Positions 8,148 through 17,616 are shown, numbered from the stretch's first letter. The stretch is 64,000 nucleotides of DNA from Fodinicola feengrottensis (GCF_010993775.1 NZ_WOTO01000001.1:1-64000), one strand, 5' to 3'. Notes: generated from the letters alone by a model not told the origin. A program made the numbers and translations.

Positions 8148-10640
8148 ATGGCTCGGCGAGGGATTCTGGGATGGGTGGCCAGCGGAGCGGGGCTGGTGCT
8201 GGCCGCGGGCGTACTGGCCGGCGGCACGGCACCGGCGGCGGCCGACGCGCGGGCGTCGGTGTGGACGGAGTCCTCCTACGCCAGCGTTTTCAAGGACAGT
8301 GGTCCATCGGCTGACGCGGGCCGCGAGATCCGGTTGGACACCGCGAAGAACGACTACGAGGCCGGCCAGGTTGTGCTGCGGATGGACCGGGCCTTCAGCA
8401 TCGACGGGCTCTCGTTCTCCGATTTGCGAGCCGGCGGTCGAACGATCGCTGCGAGCAACGTCTCGTACAACTACGTCGGCTACGAATATCTCAACCACAG
8501 CTCGGTTTTCGGTACGCAGGAGGTCTATCCGCTGACTCGGTCGGGCCCCGGAGACTTCCCGGACCGGCTGCTCAACGATCACCGGATCTCGGTGCCGGCC
8601 AACACCACGCAGTCGGTGTGGGTGCGGGTGTACGTGCCGGCCACCGCCGCCGCCGGCATTTATCGAGGCAGGGTGACAGTCCGTACGAACCGCGGCGACT
8701 ATTCCGTGCCGATTTCGGCGGACGTACGGAACGTGACGATTCCGTCGTCGCAGCAGGGCGACTTCACCAACGTGCTCTGGCAGTTGTTCACCGGGAACAT
8801 TTCCTATGACGAAGGCGCCGGCGACACTGTCCAGCTCTACTACAAATTCGCGCGGTATTCCGACCAGTGGTGGCACTTGATCGACAATGTCGCCGAAGTG
8901 ATGAAACGCTATCGTACCAACGAACTCTCGGTCCCGGTCGTACGGTTGCTGATCGATGGCGGCAGCAAGGTCGATGCGAGCGGCGACTATTCGTTCAACT
9001 GGAGTCGGTTCGACCAGGTTGTTGAGCGGTTTATGCAACACGGAGGCGTGAAGCGGCTACAGGGTTTCTGGCAGAGCGGCCGGCACGGCCCGAATCCGCC
9101 TTGGTATACCGAGGTGATCGGCAAGGACCCGGCGACCGGCGCGGCCGTACGATCGTTCCCGGAGACCGACAGTGCGGTGACCGACCGCTGGGTCGCGCAG
9201 TACATTCCCGCGCTGAAGGCCCATATCCAGGCCAAAGGCTGGGCGTCGATCTTCCAGATGCAGATCACCGACGAGCCGCAGTCGGCCGACGACGAGGCGC
9301 ACTGGAAGGCGATGAACACCAAGATCCGGGCGCAGTGGCCGGACGTACGGATCGGGGACGCGACCTTCGACGAGCCGGTTGCCTCACACCTGGCTCCGCT
9401 GGAGGACGTGATGATCCCCGAGGAGCTCAACTATGACAACAGTCCGCAGGTCTATGACGCCCTGCGCGCCAAAGGCAAGGAACTCTGGCTCTACAACTGC
9501 GTTATCCCGGTCGGCGACTACCTCAACCGATTCATTGACCAGCCGGAGTGGGACCAGCGGCTGACCATGGACTACGCGTACAGCAAAGGCATGACCGGTT
9601 ATCTGCACTGGGCGATGAACAACTGGCAATATGACATCGACTCGCAGAGCACCAAGGGCGACGGCTTTATCGTCCGGCCGGACGTGGCCAACGACACTGT
9701 CGAAGTGTCACCGCGCTACGAGTCGCTGCGGGACGGCATCGAGGACTGGGAAGTGCTGAACATCCTGGGCAAAACCCAGCCGGGCCTGGCCAAGGACCTG
9801 GCCGCGAGCCTGGCCCAGAGCAGCCGGCAATACACCTTCGACACGGGTTATATGCAGCGTGTCCGCGCCCTGATTCTGGACGCGGCCGGTGGAAAGCCGC
9901 TGACTGGTCTGGTTTCCGCGCCGGGACCTCAGGTCGACCTTCATCGGCAGGCACAGGTGGACGGCGTGTTGCTGCATTGGGGGAGTGCTGACGGAAAGAC
10001 CTACCGCGCGTCCAGGTCTCGTACGACGGCAAGGAATGGGCCGACGCGACGACGGTGACCGGCGGCCAGAACTTCGTCGGAATCAATGGGAAAGCGCGCT
10101 ATCTCCGGGTCATGGGGGACACCCCGGCCCCGCTCACCAGCATGCAGGTCGTCGGTTTCTGGCTGGGGCAACAGAATCTGGCCGGTGGCAAAACGTACAC
10201 GAAGACCTACCTTGATGGCACCGTGGCCACTCCGTCCGCACGTTTTCCCGACAAGGGCAACGATTCCACCGACGGCGTGCTCGCGGCCCCTGGGGTGACG
10301 GCCGTTCGTACGGATATGAGCTCACTCCTGGGCAGGCGGCGACCGTCAATGTCACCGTCGACCTTGGCTCCGCGCAACGAGTGGGCAAAGTACGCGCACA
10401 CGCGTACGAGGAATATCCCGACTACCGTCCAGACCTGCTTTCGGTCTCGACCAGCACCGACGGCCGTACGTTCGTGCCGCGCGGCCAGCTGACAGCGGCC
10501 ATGGCGAGTCGCAGCTCTGGTACGACTTCGCTTTTCGTCCGACGCAGGCCAGATACGTCCGGCTGACGTACGCGAAAACCGGTACGCCCAAGGGGTCCGG
10601 AATGTTTGTCGACGATATTGAGGCGTACACCGGCTCCTGA
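8148..10640 (+). CDS. Secreted DUF4091 glycoside-hydrolase-like protein with C-terminal discoidin-like domain (frameshifts)
   Basis: A signal peptide (residues 1-32, ending in APAAADA) is followed by a beta-rich domain (KNDYEAGQVVLRMDRAF, then SVPISADVRNVTIP) and a barrel-like domain with DUF4091 features: FQMQITDEPQS, FDEPVASHL, YDNSPQVYDALRAKGKELWLY, and WRYE-like spacing in PRYESLRDGIEDWEVLN. The frame changes near 10000, 10325 and 10500. After correction the tail reads VNVTVDLGSAQRVGKVRAHA, ARYVRLTYAKT and ends MFVDDIEAYTGS, a discoidin/F5-8C-type carbohydrate-binding fold. Restored length is about 830 aa. The glutamate in TDEP is the likely acid catalyst, by inference. Substrate unknown; probably plant or microbial polysaccharide. 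Confidence 0.75.
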
Positions 10641-10736
10641 TTCGCCCGAAAGCGCAATCTCCAGGGTCCGACCTCGATCTCGGCTCGACAGACCAGCGAT
10701 CAGCTGCGCAGGATTGTCGTGAGAGAAAGAGACGAC

Positions 10737-11890
10737 ATGACCGATTCCCTGGTGAGCACGGCTCGCACCCTCGTTCCGCTGCTTCGAGAGGAAGCCCCGC
10801 AAGCCGACGCCGACCGCCGGCTGACCTCGCGTAGTGCCACGGCGCTGCGCGAGGCCGGCCTGTTCCGGCTTGCTGTGCCACGGTCCGTGGGCGGCCACGG
10901 GAGCACCATGCGGTCGTATTTGAGCGTGACCACCGAATTGGGGAAAGGCTGTGCGGCGGCCGCTTGGGTGACGACGATCCTCGCCGGCGGTGCGTTCGGG
11001 CGGCGAGTTTCCCCGATGCGGTAAGGGAAGAGCTGTGGGGGACGAATCCTGACACGACGATCTGCCTGAGTACGGCGACGCCTGACGCTGCCGCCCGCGG
11101 GACCGACGGCGGGTTTGTCGTCAACGGGAAATGGCACTACGCATCAGGCTGCTACCAAGCTGACTGGGCTGTGTTGGCCGTGCCGTCTGTCGACGAAAGC
11201 GGGAAAAATGTCGGCCGGGCCTTCGCCCTGATCCCGATAGCGGAGCTGACTATCCAGGACACCTGGCAGGTCGCCGGAATGCGTGGCACCGGAAGCAACA
11301 CGCTGGTCGCCCAGGATGTTTTCGTGCCGGATCACCATCTTCTGTCGTGGGCCGCGCTGCTGGCCGGCGCAGGCGCCGACGAGCCGCTTTACCGCACTCC
11401 GCTTTCGTCCATTCTCGCCCTCACCCTGCTCGGCCCGATGCTTGGCCTGACCAAGGCAGCGTACGAGATTGTCCTTGAGACCGCCAAGAAAAAGCCGATG
11501 TCGCTGTCGTTGTACCAGCGGCTGGCCGATTCCCCGAGTGTCCAACTGGCCATCGCCGACGCGGCCAACCTGATCGACACGGCCGAGTTTCACATCTTCC
11601 GTTCCACCGACGACCTGGACCACGCCAACCAACAGGACGTACGGCTGGAAATGCCGGCGTGGGCCCGCGTACGCATGGACGCCGCCTACGCCGCGATGCG
11701 CTTGCGTGAGGCGCTGGAACTTCTGCTCAACGTGAGCGGCGCCGGCACCTTCGCCGACGCCAACCCGCTGCAACGTTTGTGGCGCGACCTGGAAGCCGCG
11801 ACCCGGCACGCTTCGGTCAACATCAACCTCAACCGAGAGGTCTACGGACGAGCCCTCCTGGAGGTCGACGAAACCGCCCAGCAGATCTAG
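10737..11890 (+). CDS. Acyl-CoA dehydrogenase-type flavoprotein (HsaA-like monooxygenase group), frameshifted
   Basis: The start ATG 10737 follows an AAAGAGACGAC ribosome site. The N-terminal helical domain contains RSATALREAGLFRLAVPRS, the substrate/FAD helix of the acyl-CoA dehydrogenase superfamily. An extra G near 11005 breaks the frame; the rest continues as SFPDAVREELWG, VNGKWHYASGC, a mid beta domain with DTWQVAGMRGTGS, and a C-terminal four-helix bundle. It lacks a clear CoA-ester Glu base and resembles the flavin-dependent hydroxylases (HsaA, HpaB C2 type). Those act on aromatic or steroid substrates using FADH2 from a partner reductase not seen here. Restored length is about 384 aa. 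Confidence 0.75.
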
Positions 11891-12055
11891 GGCGTGTCTC
11901 CTAACCCCAGGCGGCGAGGGCCGAGCCCAAGCGTCGGCTGCCGGCACCGGGCGATCACCCCCATACAACAACGGTATGAAGGTGACCGCCCGGTGCCGGC
12001 AGCCGACGCTTGGATCTCGACCCTCATCCACCTGGAATTAGGAGACACGCCCTAG
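11887..12055. repeat. Hairpin element B: 169-bp imperfect palindrome bounded by CTAG
   Basis: The interval is an end-to-end palindrome starting CTAGGGCGTGTCTCC at 11887 and closing with its complement at 12055. The inner 31 bp of the stem (11929 onward) is almost perfect. The apex is CATAC (11962-11966), 7 bp, GTATG (11974-11978), the same apex pentamers as element A, but the arms are otherwise unrelated in sequence. The left CTAG contains the stop of the flavoprotein gene and the right CTAG the stop of the convergent SDR gene. Confidence 0.9.
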
Positions 12056-12810
12056 AACATCGCGCCGTTGGCTCGTATGGTTTGGCCGGATACCCAGCCG
12101 GCCTGGTCGCTGATCAGCCAGCCGACGACCGGTGCGATGTCTGCCGGGTGACCCAGTCGGCCCTGCGGGCTGTGGTGGGTGGCCGCCGCGATGGACTCGG
12201 GAGTTTCGGCTCCACGGTAGAAAGAATCGTCGACCGGGCCGGGCGCGACGGCGTTGACGGTGATGCCGCGGTCGCCGAGTTCCTTGGCCGCGGCCAACAC
12301 CATCCGCTCGACGGCGGCTTTTGAGCCGGAGTAGAGACCGTACGTGCCGGTCATGATCGCGGTCAAAGTGGTGGACAGTACGACGTACCGGCCATTGTCG
12401 GCGATATGCCTGGCGGTGGCCCGCAAGGTGTGGAACGCGCTGCGGGTGTTGAGATTGATCAGGTGGTCGAAGTCGTCATCGGTGAAGTCGACCACGCGTG
12501 GTTTCTTGATGACCGCACCCGGCGTGTGTACGACGATGTCGAGTTTGCCGTATTGCGCGACGATTCCTTCGAACAGCGCGTCGACCTCGGCGGACACCGT
12601 CGCATCCGAGCGGATCGCCTCGGCGGTGACGTCGTGTTTTTCCAGCAACAGCAGGGTTTGTTGGGCCGCTTCCTGGTTTCCCGCGAAGCTGATCACGGTT
12701 GTCGCGCCGCGCGAGGCGATGTCCCGCGCGAAGGCGGCGCCCTGGTTACGGCTGCCGCCGACCACCAGCGCCACCTTGCCTTCTAGATCGCGTTCAGGTG
12801 TAGTGGGCAT
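12052..12810 (-). CDS. Short-chain dehydrogenase/reductase
   Basis: An intact 252-aa SDR. The Rossmann motif is LVVGGSRNQGAAFA (a variant of TGxxxGxG), the NNAG-equivalent region reads VVHTPGA, the catalytic Ser is in VVLSTTLTA, and the YxxxK pair is in YGLYSGSKAAVERM. The C-terminus (GWVSGQTIRANGAMF) is a normal SDR end, so the TAG supplied by hairpin element B is the native stop. It reduces a carbonyl or oxidises an alcohol with NAD(P)(H); substrate unknown. The following upstream gene on the same strand is a TetR regulator. Confidence 0.88.
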   Translation of the reverse strand: MPTTPERDLEGKVALVVGGSRNQGAAFARDIASRGATTVISFAGNQEAAQQTLLLLEKHDVTAEAIRSDATVSAEVDALFEGIVAQYGKLDIVVHTPGAVIKKPRVVDFTDDDFDHLINLNTRSAFHTLRATARHIADNGRYVVLSTTLTAIMTGTYGLYSGSKAAVERMVLAAAKELGDRGITVNAVAPGPVDDSFYRGAETPESIAAATHHSPQGRLGHPADIAPVVGWLISDQAGWVSGQTIRANGAMF

Positions 12811-12958
12811 GACAAATGTCCTTTCACGCAGTTCCGGTGTGCTGCCAAAAGCATCGGCCGAAATCCACGCTGGAACAACGGGCTATTCTTTATGGACGGC
12901 CGGCGGCGAATTATCGATCGGCCGTCACATTTATCCAAATGTGCTGCAGATGGGACGT

Positions 12959-13691
12959 TTAGCTCCGGCCATAAGCGGCTAGGGCGTCGCGAGGTTGGTC
13001 GATGATCGTGTGTGCGGGCGAAGTCGAATCGAGCCTGCCCGGTGCCCGAGGTCAGCTCGGCCGCGTAGCGGCGGGTGTTCGGGAAGCGGACGGCATCTAT
13101 GGCGCTGAACCGTTCGATGAGTTCTTCGTGGCTAAGAACCCAGTCGTCATCGTGGCTTTGTTGTCGTTGTTGGACAAGCGAGCGTTCCAACGCGTACGCG
13201 CTGACGTAGAGGGTGAGTGCGTCGCGGGCCCATCCAGCCCGCTGCGGTGCGACGCCGCCGGCGAGCAGGATCGCCAGGATTCCCTCGCCGAGTCGCATGG
13301 TCTGGTCATGCGTGGAGACCGCGGCCAGTGCGGCGTGGGAGACGCCCGGATATTTCAGGTACACGTCGCGCAACTGTGCGTACACGTCGAGGATCTGCTG
13401 TCGCCACGTCGCGGGGTCGGGTTCGGGTAGGTCGATCTCGGCGTGCAGCCGGCCGATGATCAGGTCGTCGAGGTCTTCTTTGCTGACGATGTGTGCGTAC
13501 AAGGAGGAAGGCCCGGTGTTGAGCACCGCGGAGACCCGGCGAATGGTCAGCGCGTCGTAGCCTTCGGTCGCTATGACCTGCAGCGCGGCGTCGGTGATCC
13601 GGTCGGCGGTGATGGGTTTCTTGCGGGGCGCGAGGTCTTCGTGAGGTCTCGTACGGCGGGCCGCGCCACGCTGCTTGGGGTCGGCTGGCAT
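12959..13691 (-). CDS. TetR-family regulator with TetR_C-type effector domain (frameshifted near end)
   Basis: Starts MPADPKQRG; the HTH is ITDAALQVIATEGYDALTIR followed by SSLYAHIVSKEDL. The C-terminal domain (LYVSAYALERSLVQQRQQ) matches the TetR/MphR-like effector type. The literal frame continues for hundreds of bases, but one missing base near 13010 restores a normal end HTIIDQPRDALAAYG with a stop at 12959-12961, about 244 aa. It lies just upstream of the SDR gene on the same strand and faces a perfect inverted repeat at 13712-13745, so autoregulation and control of the SDR are likely. Confidence 0.8.
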
Positions 13692-13711
13692 GTGGGTCAC
13701 TCTACCGCGAC

Positions 13712-13745
13712 GCGAACTTAGTTCGTCACGTAGAACTAAGTTCGC
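13712..13745. promoter_or_regulatory. Perfect inverted repeat, probable TetR operator
   Basis: Two 13-bp arms, GCGAACTTAGTTC at 13712-13724 and its exact complement at 13733-13745, are separated by 8 bp. The repeat begins 20 bp upstream of the TetR start codon. It lies between that gene and the 3' end of the secreted RNase-like gene. The AT-rich centre in high-GC DNA and the position make it the obvious binding site for the TetR protein. Confidence 0.8.
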
Positions 13746-13761
13746 GCCGGCAGGTGTGCCG

Positions 13762-14217
13762 CTAGTAGACGCCCATCGCACACCAGCTGCCGTAGTGGTC
13801 AGCCGTGTACCGGACGGTGTGGTTGTAGGCGTCCCGTACCAGCCGTCCAGACAGTCGCGGCTGGCCCGCCGTCGACAGAAACGTCGTGTCGTACGAGTTG
13901 TACGTGCCCGGCGGGAGCTTCGGATTTGTTCTGTTCTGGTAGTCCTCGCCACCCCAGATCCACACCCATTTTCCGCCGGCTGGGCTTTGGACCCGCCACT
14001 CCTCCTTGTTGCTCGGACCATTCCGGGGCCATCCGAAGTCCAGCCACCAGCGTGCCAAGGCCGACGACGGATCCGCGCACGCCGCTGGTTGGGAAACGCT
14101 GGCCGGTACGGCCCTGGTGGCGATCGCCGCGCTGGCTGGTGTCGACATGCCTGCCAGCAGGGCAATGCCAACGGCGGCCGCGGCGACGACCTGCTGGAAT
14201 GGTCTTCCGGTTCTCAT
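13762..14217 (-). CDS. Secreted guanyl-specific ribonuclease-like (RNase T1/Sa fold) protein
   Basis: An intact 151-aa protein with a signal peptide (residues 1-30, ending in STPASA). The last 60 residues resemble streptomycete RNase Sa: QNR near the start, LPPGTYNSYDTT, the arginine in SGRLVRD, and the catalytic histidine in RYTADHYGSW. The family general base, Glu in the YxEY motif, is Ser here (YNSYD). The middle contains a Trp-rich stretch (KWVWIWGG). It is either a catalytically altered ribonuclease, a binding protein on the same fold, or a related family I do not know. The fold assignment is by eye. Confidence 0.5.
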   Translation of the reverse strand: MRTGRPFQQVVAAAAVGIALLAGMSTPASAAIATRAVPASVSQPAACADPSSALARWWLDFGWPRNGPSNKEEWRVQSPAGGKWVWIWGGEDYQNRTNPKLPPGTYNSYDTTFLSTAGQPRLSGRLVRDAYNHTVRYTADHYGSWCAMGVY

Positions 14218-14377
14218 GGAGATACCTCCGCGCGTCTCGGGGACACGGCTCCCGGAATCGGGACCGCACTATGTCCCTGTCTAGGCGATCTGGGTTGTTC
14301 GGAGTCGGTTTCGCCGGGGCGAACGACAAACTCCGAACAACCGTCCGCGCTTGGAGCACGGCGATTTGCCGTCGCGG

Positions 14378-15374
14378 CTATGGATGCCTGACCCAGAAAT
14401 TCTCGAGTTCCGCGTCCAGCGCGGCACTGGCCTGCATCGGCAGCGAGTGTGTGGTGTGCGGCCAGATCCTGACCTGCGCATGCGGGATCAGTTGCGCCTT
14501 CTGGCTGCGCGCCGTCGCCGGACAGCGAGTCGTCGGACGCCAACGCGACGTAGACCGGCATGCGCAGCCCCCGCAGCTCGCGGTCGGTCAGTAGGTTCGG
14601 CGTAGGCAGGCTGCTGGAATCGAAGTGCTCGCTGCCGGCCGCGATCATCCGGACCATCGGGTCGTTGGGGTCGACCTCGCCGTCCTTGACGCCGCCGATC
14701 TTGTTCAGCGCGTGGTCACGCCACGACTTCGGCATGCCGGGAAGGGACGCCACGGTCGTCCACCCCACGGCCCAGGCTGGGATGATCCCCAGGGTCATGA
14801 TCGGTTCCAGCAAGGTGAGGCTGGCGATGCGGCCCGGATAGCGTACGGCGACCGTGGCCGCGAGGCCACCGCCCTGCGAGTGGCCGACCAGGTGCACCCG
14901 TTCCAGGTCGAGACCGGCCAGCGCCTCCTCGACCCATTGCGCGCTGTCGCCGATGTCCCGCATTGGAATGGTCTGCGTGGACAGGCCGCTGTCACCGATG
15001 GCGTCGAAGGCGTAAACGGTGCGGTGAGCGGCAAAGTCCGGCAGGTTGGTTCCCCACATCGGCACACCACTGGCACGGCCCGGTAGCAGGACCACCGGCA
15101 CGTCGTCGACGGGATGACTGTTGATCCAGACGTACGCATGCACCGTGCCGAAGCTGGTCGCGACATCGCGGGCCTGGGTCGGTTTTGGCAGCGTCGCGAT
15201 TGCCGCTTGATAGGCGCTGACGTACGCCTTTTGTCCTGCCAACGTGCGGAAATGTCCGACGCCAGGTCCGCTCGCCGCCAGCAGCGTGACCAGGCCACCG
15301 GTGGCGAGCCCGACAACCCCGGCCAGGAGCACCACAGGCCAACGTCGCCGCTTCTGCTTCGTCTCGGCAGTCAT
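14378..15374 (-). CDS. Membrane-anchored alpha/beta hydrolase (frameshifted near C-terminus)
   Basis: Starts MTAETKQKRRRWP, followed by a single hydrophobic anchor (residues 13-33). The hydrolase core shows PVVLLPGRASGVPMWG, FDAIGDSGLS, and the nucleophile elbow HLVGHSQGGGLAA. The frame is lost near 14520. The other frame supplies the expected end PHAQVRIWPHTTHSLPMQA, whose TTHS histidine completes the triad, and stops at 14378-14380. About 331 aa after correction. It is divergent from a TetR gene with a palindrome between them, so it is probably that regulator's target. Confidence 0.8.
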
Positions 15375-15402
15375 CTCCAGCCATCTCCTACGGTCGCTTT
15401 TG

Positions 15403-15418
15403 CAATATGTTCGTATTG
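15403..15418. promoter_or_regulatory. Palindrome CAATA-N6-TATTG, probable TetR operator
   Basis: Inverted pentamers CAATA (15403-15407) and TATTG (15414-15418) lie in the 84-bp gap between the divergent hydrolase and TetR genes. A related half site, GCAATACGGTCG, follows at 15428-15439. The AT-rich repeat in otherwise GC-rich DNA is the likely binding site of the TetR protein encoded at 15459. Confidence 0.55.
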
Positions 15419-15458
15419 TAACAGGTCGCAATACGGTCGTACCGGATAAGCTCGTTGG

Positions 15459-16083
15459 ATGCCGAAGATCGTCGACCACGAGCAGCGCCGCTCCGAGATC
15501 GTCCGCGCGCTCTGGCAGATGATCGCCACCCACGGCGTCGAAGGAGTCAGCCTGCGCGAGGTGGCACAGGCCGCCGAGGTCTCGATCGGCCGGATCCAGC
15601 ACTATTTCGACAGCCGCGAGGCGCTCGTGCTGGCCGGTCTCGAACGCCTCATCGCGCAGGCCGCGCGCAGCGTACGAGGAGACCGCCAGCTCATCGCCGC
15701 GCGACCGGTTGCTGCATGTCCTGGTCCAGCAGGTGCCGCGCAGCGAGCTGGGACGGATCGGCGTCACCGTCTGGTACGCGTATCTGGCCACCGCGATCAC
15801 CGACCGCCGCATCCGCGAGGTCCTTGCCGAGGCCCTCCGCGGCGGCGAGACCGAGTGCGCCACCCACGTAGCGGCCCTGCGCGGCATAGACAACGTGGAG
15901 GCCCGTGCGGTGGCCCGGCGGTTGCTGGCACTGTCCGATGGCCTCACGTTGCGCGTACTGGTCGACGGGCTCGACCCCGACGACGCGATCGCCATCCTGC
16001 GGGCTGAGGTGGACACCGGCGATCAGGCCGCGAAAAGTCGGGTTTTGCGACCAGTGCGGTCAGGACGTGAGACCTGGCGCTAG
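15459..16083 (+). CDS. TetR-family regulator (frameshifted)
   Basis: The N-terminus reads MPKIVDHEQRRSEIVRALWQ, followed by the HTH VSLREVAQAAEVSIGRIQHY. The frame changes near 15690. The continuation HVLVQQVPRSELGRIGV and TVWYAYLATAITDRRIREVL is a BetI-like C-terminal ligand domain. The corrected protein is about 208 aa. The literal C-terminal tail after ILRAEVD may be another shift, because it overlaps the convergent CPBP gene by 24 bp. Confidence 0.8.
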
Positions 16084-16857
16084 GTTGAAGATGAGAGCGA
16101 TGAGGCCGCCTGCCGTGAGTACGAGAGTCGTGCCGGGGTGCATTCCGATCGACAGCCGAAGGTCCTTCTTCCACCAGACGAGCAAAGGCCCCGGGAGGAA
16201 GAAGATCACCCGGGAAATGAACGACCAAGGTGACCAGAAATGGTAGAGCGAAAACAGGACCGTGTTGACCAGCGGCGCCCACCGGCCCAGTTGCGGAAGC
16301 CTGGGCAACAGGAAGCCACGGAAATAGAGTTCCTCGATGAGCGGCAGGGAAAATCCGGTCAGCGGCAGGCACACGGCTAACGTGATAATCACCGTCGATC
16401 GCGAGTAACCATGGAGGTATCCGGTCGCTGAGCCCGCGCCATCGAACGGCAGCCACGTGAAAAACGCTTGGTAAACGGCGTTGTCCAGGGATATGAGCCC
16501 CGTCGACACCACCACGAACCACACGATCAGAGCGGCGACGATCGCGACGAGCTTCCCACCCGAGACCGGCTTGTCCAGGTATTTCAGTACGCCACGCAGC
16601 GAAAGGCGGCCATTGCGTTGGCGGCCCAACCACAGCAGCCCGAGCAGGACCGGCCCGAGAACAAGGCACAGCGCGATCGCCCAGCTCACGAACGACGGAC
16701 AGCCGAGGGCCTTCACGACCGGTTGGACAAGAAAGTAGACAGCGACGATCAGAGCGCCGGGGACGAGATGGAGCGTGATGGAAAGTGGAAGAGAATGGCG
16801 ATCGGCAAGCAGCTTCTCCACTACTCGGTTCGGTCTGGCGATTTCCTTGGTGGCCAT
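16060..16857 (-). CDS. CPBP-family intramembrane glutamic protease
   Basis: An intact polytopic membrane protein of about 265 aa. Motif 1, EELYFRG with the paired Glu and Arg, is at about residue 180, and motif 2, LYHFWSPW, follows. Both are the metal-independent glutamic protease (Abi/CAAX) signatures. At least six hydrophobic helices are visible. I prefer ATG 16857 (MATKEIARP); ATG 16890 is also in frame. Relatives process prenylated or peptide substrates and may provide self-immunity to bacteriocins. It lies downstream of the PadR/ABC/DUF1048 operon on the same strand. Confidence 0.85.
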   Translation of the reverse strand: MATKEIARPNRVVEKLLADRHSLPLSITLHLVPGALIVAVYFLVQPVVKALGCPSFVSWAIALCLVLGPVLLGLLWLGRQRNGRLSLRGVLKYLDKPVSGGKLVAIVAALIVWFVVVSTGLISLDNAVYQAFFTWLPFDGAGSATGYLHGYSRSTVIITLAVCLPLTGFSLPLIEELYFRGFLLPRLPQLGRWAPLVNTVLFSLYHFWSPWSFISRVIFFLPGPLLVWWKKDLRLSIGMHPGTTLVLTAGGLIALIFNLAPGLTS

Positions 16858-16913
16858 GTTTTTCACCTCATGAAAGACGTGGGTAGTCACCCGGCGTCGG
16901 GCGCGACGGGTGC

Positions 16914-17240
16914 CTATTTCTCGGCAGTGCCAGGCTTCCCGCTGATGGATTGCTGATAGATGTCCGAATAGGTGGGCGAGTCTTTCACCAGATCGTCGCA
17001 GAATGCCGCGACGTCGTCGCCGATGAGCTGTAGAACTCCCTTGCCGGCGGCCGCGCCTTCCTCGAAGAAGTCGACGATCCCCGGGAGAAGGGTCCCGTCA
17101 GTAAGCTCGACCGGCCCGACCTTGAAGAAGTACTTCTGGATCTCCTTGTAGACGATCTGGTAGTCCGGTGGGAGCGCCTTGACCCGCGCCAGGTGCGCCC
17201 GCCACTGTTTCTTGCCCTCGATGATGTCTTGGATTCCCAC
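16914..17240 (-). CDS. DUF1048-type protein (copy 1)
   Basis: An intact 108-aa helical protein starting MGIQDIIEGKKQWRAHLARV. Features typical of DUF1048 are the WRAHLARVKALPPDY helix, the central GIVDFFEEGAAAGKGVLQL, and the acidic GDDVAAFCDDLV end. Its start lies 1 bp after the stop of the neighbouring paralogue, so the two are translationally coupled. In actinobacteria and Firmicutes such genes follow PadR and drug-type ABC genes, as here. Molecular role unknown. Confidence 0.75.
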   Translation of the reverse strand: MGIQDIIEGKKQWRAHLARVKALPPDYQIVYKEIQKYFFKVGPVELTDGTLLPGIVDFFEEGAAAGKGVLQLIGDDVAAFCDDLVKDSPTYSDIYQQSISGKPGTAEK

Positions 17241-17241
17241 G

Positions 17242-17599
17242 TTATTCTCCTAGCTTTCCCAATTTCCTTGCGACGTTCCTGTTCAGCTGTTCGCGCCACC
17301 GGTCGCGATAGTTCCGGGCTCCTTCGCCACCCGCCAGCGCCGCGCAGAAGCCCTCGATGTCGTCACCGAGCACCTCGTGAATGCTTTGCTTCTCGGACGC
17401 CGTTTCTTCCAGCAGTCCCAGCGCACCGTCGAGAATCGGCGTCAGGTTGCGGCCGGTGAGGTCCGAGTACGAAAGAAGATGAGCGCTGATCTGCTCCCCA
17501 TGCCGACCGGTAGTCGGCCGGCAATGCCTCGGCCCGTACGTCGAATGCTTTCCATTCTCTGGTGATGTCGCTTCCGGTGATGGTTTCCCAGAAGTTCAT
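17242..17599 (-). CDS. DUF1048-type protein (copy 2, frameshifted)
   Basis: Starts MNFWETITGSDITREWKAFD and shares the ALPADYRSAW helix with copy 1. The frame is lost near 17505. The restored chain reads SYSDLTGRNLTPILDGALG, ETASEKQSIHEVLGDDIEGF and ends ARKLGKLGE at 17242. About 118 aa. The FDVRAEALPADYR motif and GDDIEGFCAAL end align with copy 1, so it is a tandem duplicate or heteromeric partner. It sits 17 bp downstream of the ABC permease. Confidence 0.7.
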
Positions 17600-17616
17600 T
17601 CCTCGCCCTCCTTGAG

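Noticed and set aside
10207-11137. Long minus-strand frames opposite the flavoprotein gene
   Set aside because: Arg/Pro/Ser-rich composition typical of antisense shadows in high-GC DNA; the plus strand encodes a clear acyl-CoA-dehydrogenase-type protein.
12783-14171. A 462-aa minus-strand frame covering the TetR gene
   Set aside because: The first 160 codons are an antisense shadow of the secreted RNase-like gene; the real TetR starts at 13691.
14214-16016. A 600-aa continuous minus-strand frame spanning hydrolase and TetR regions
   Set aside because: Only the central part matches an alpha/beta hydrolase; both ends are out-of-frame readings of the neighbouring gene and the frameshifted C-terminus.
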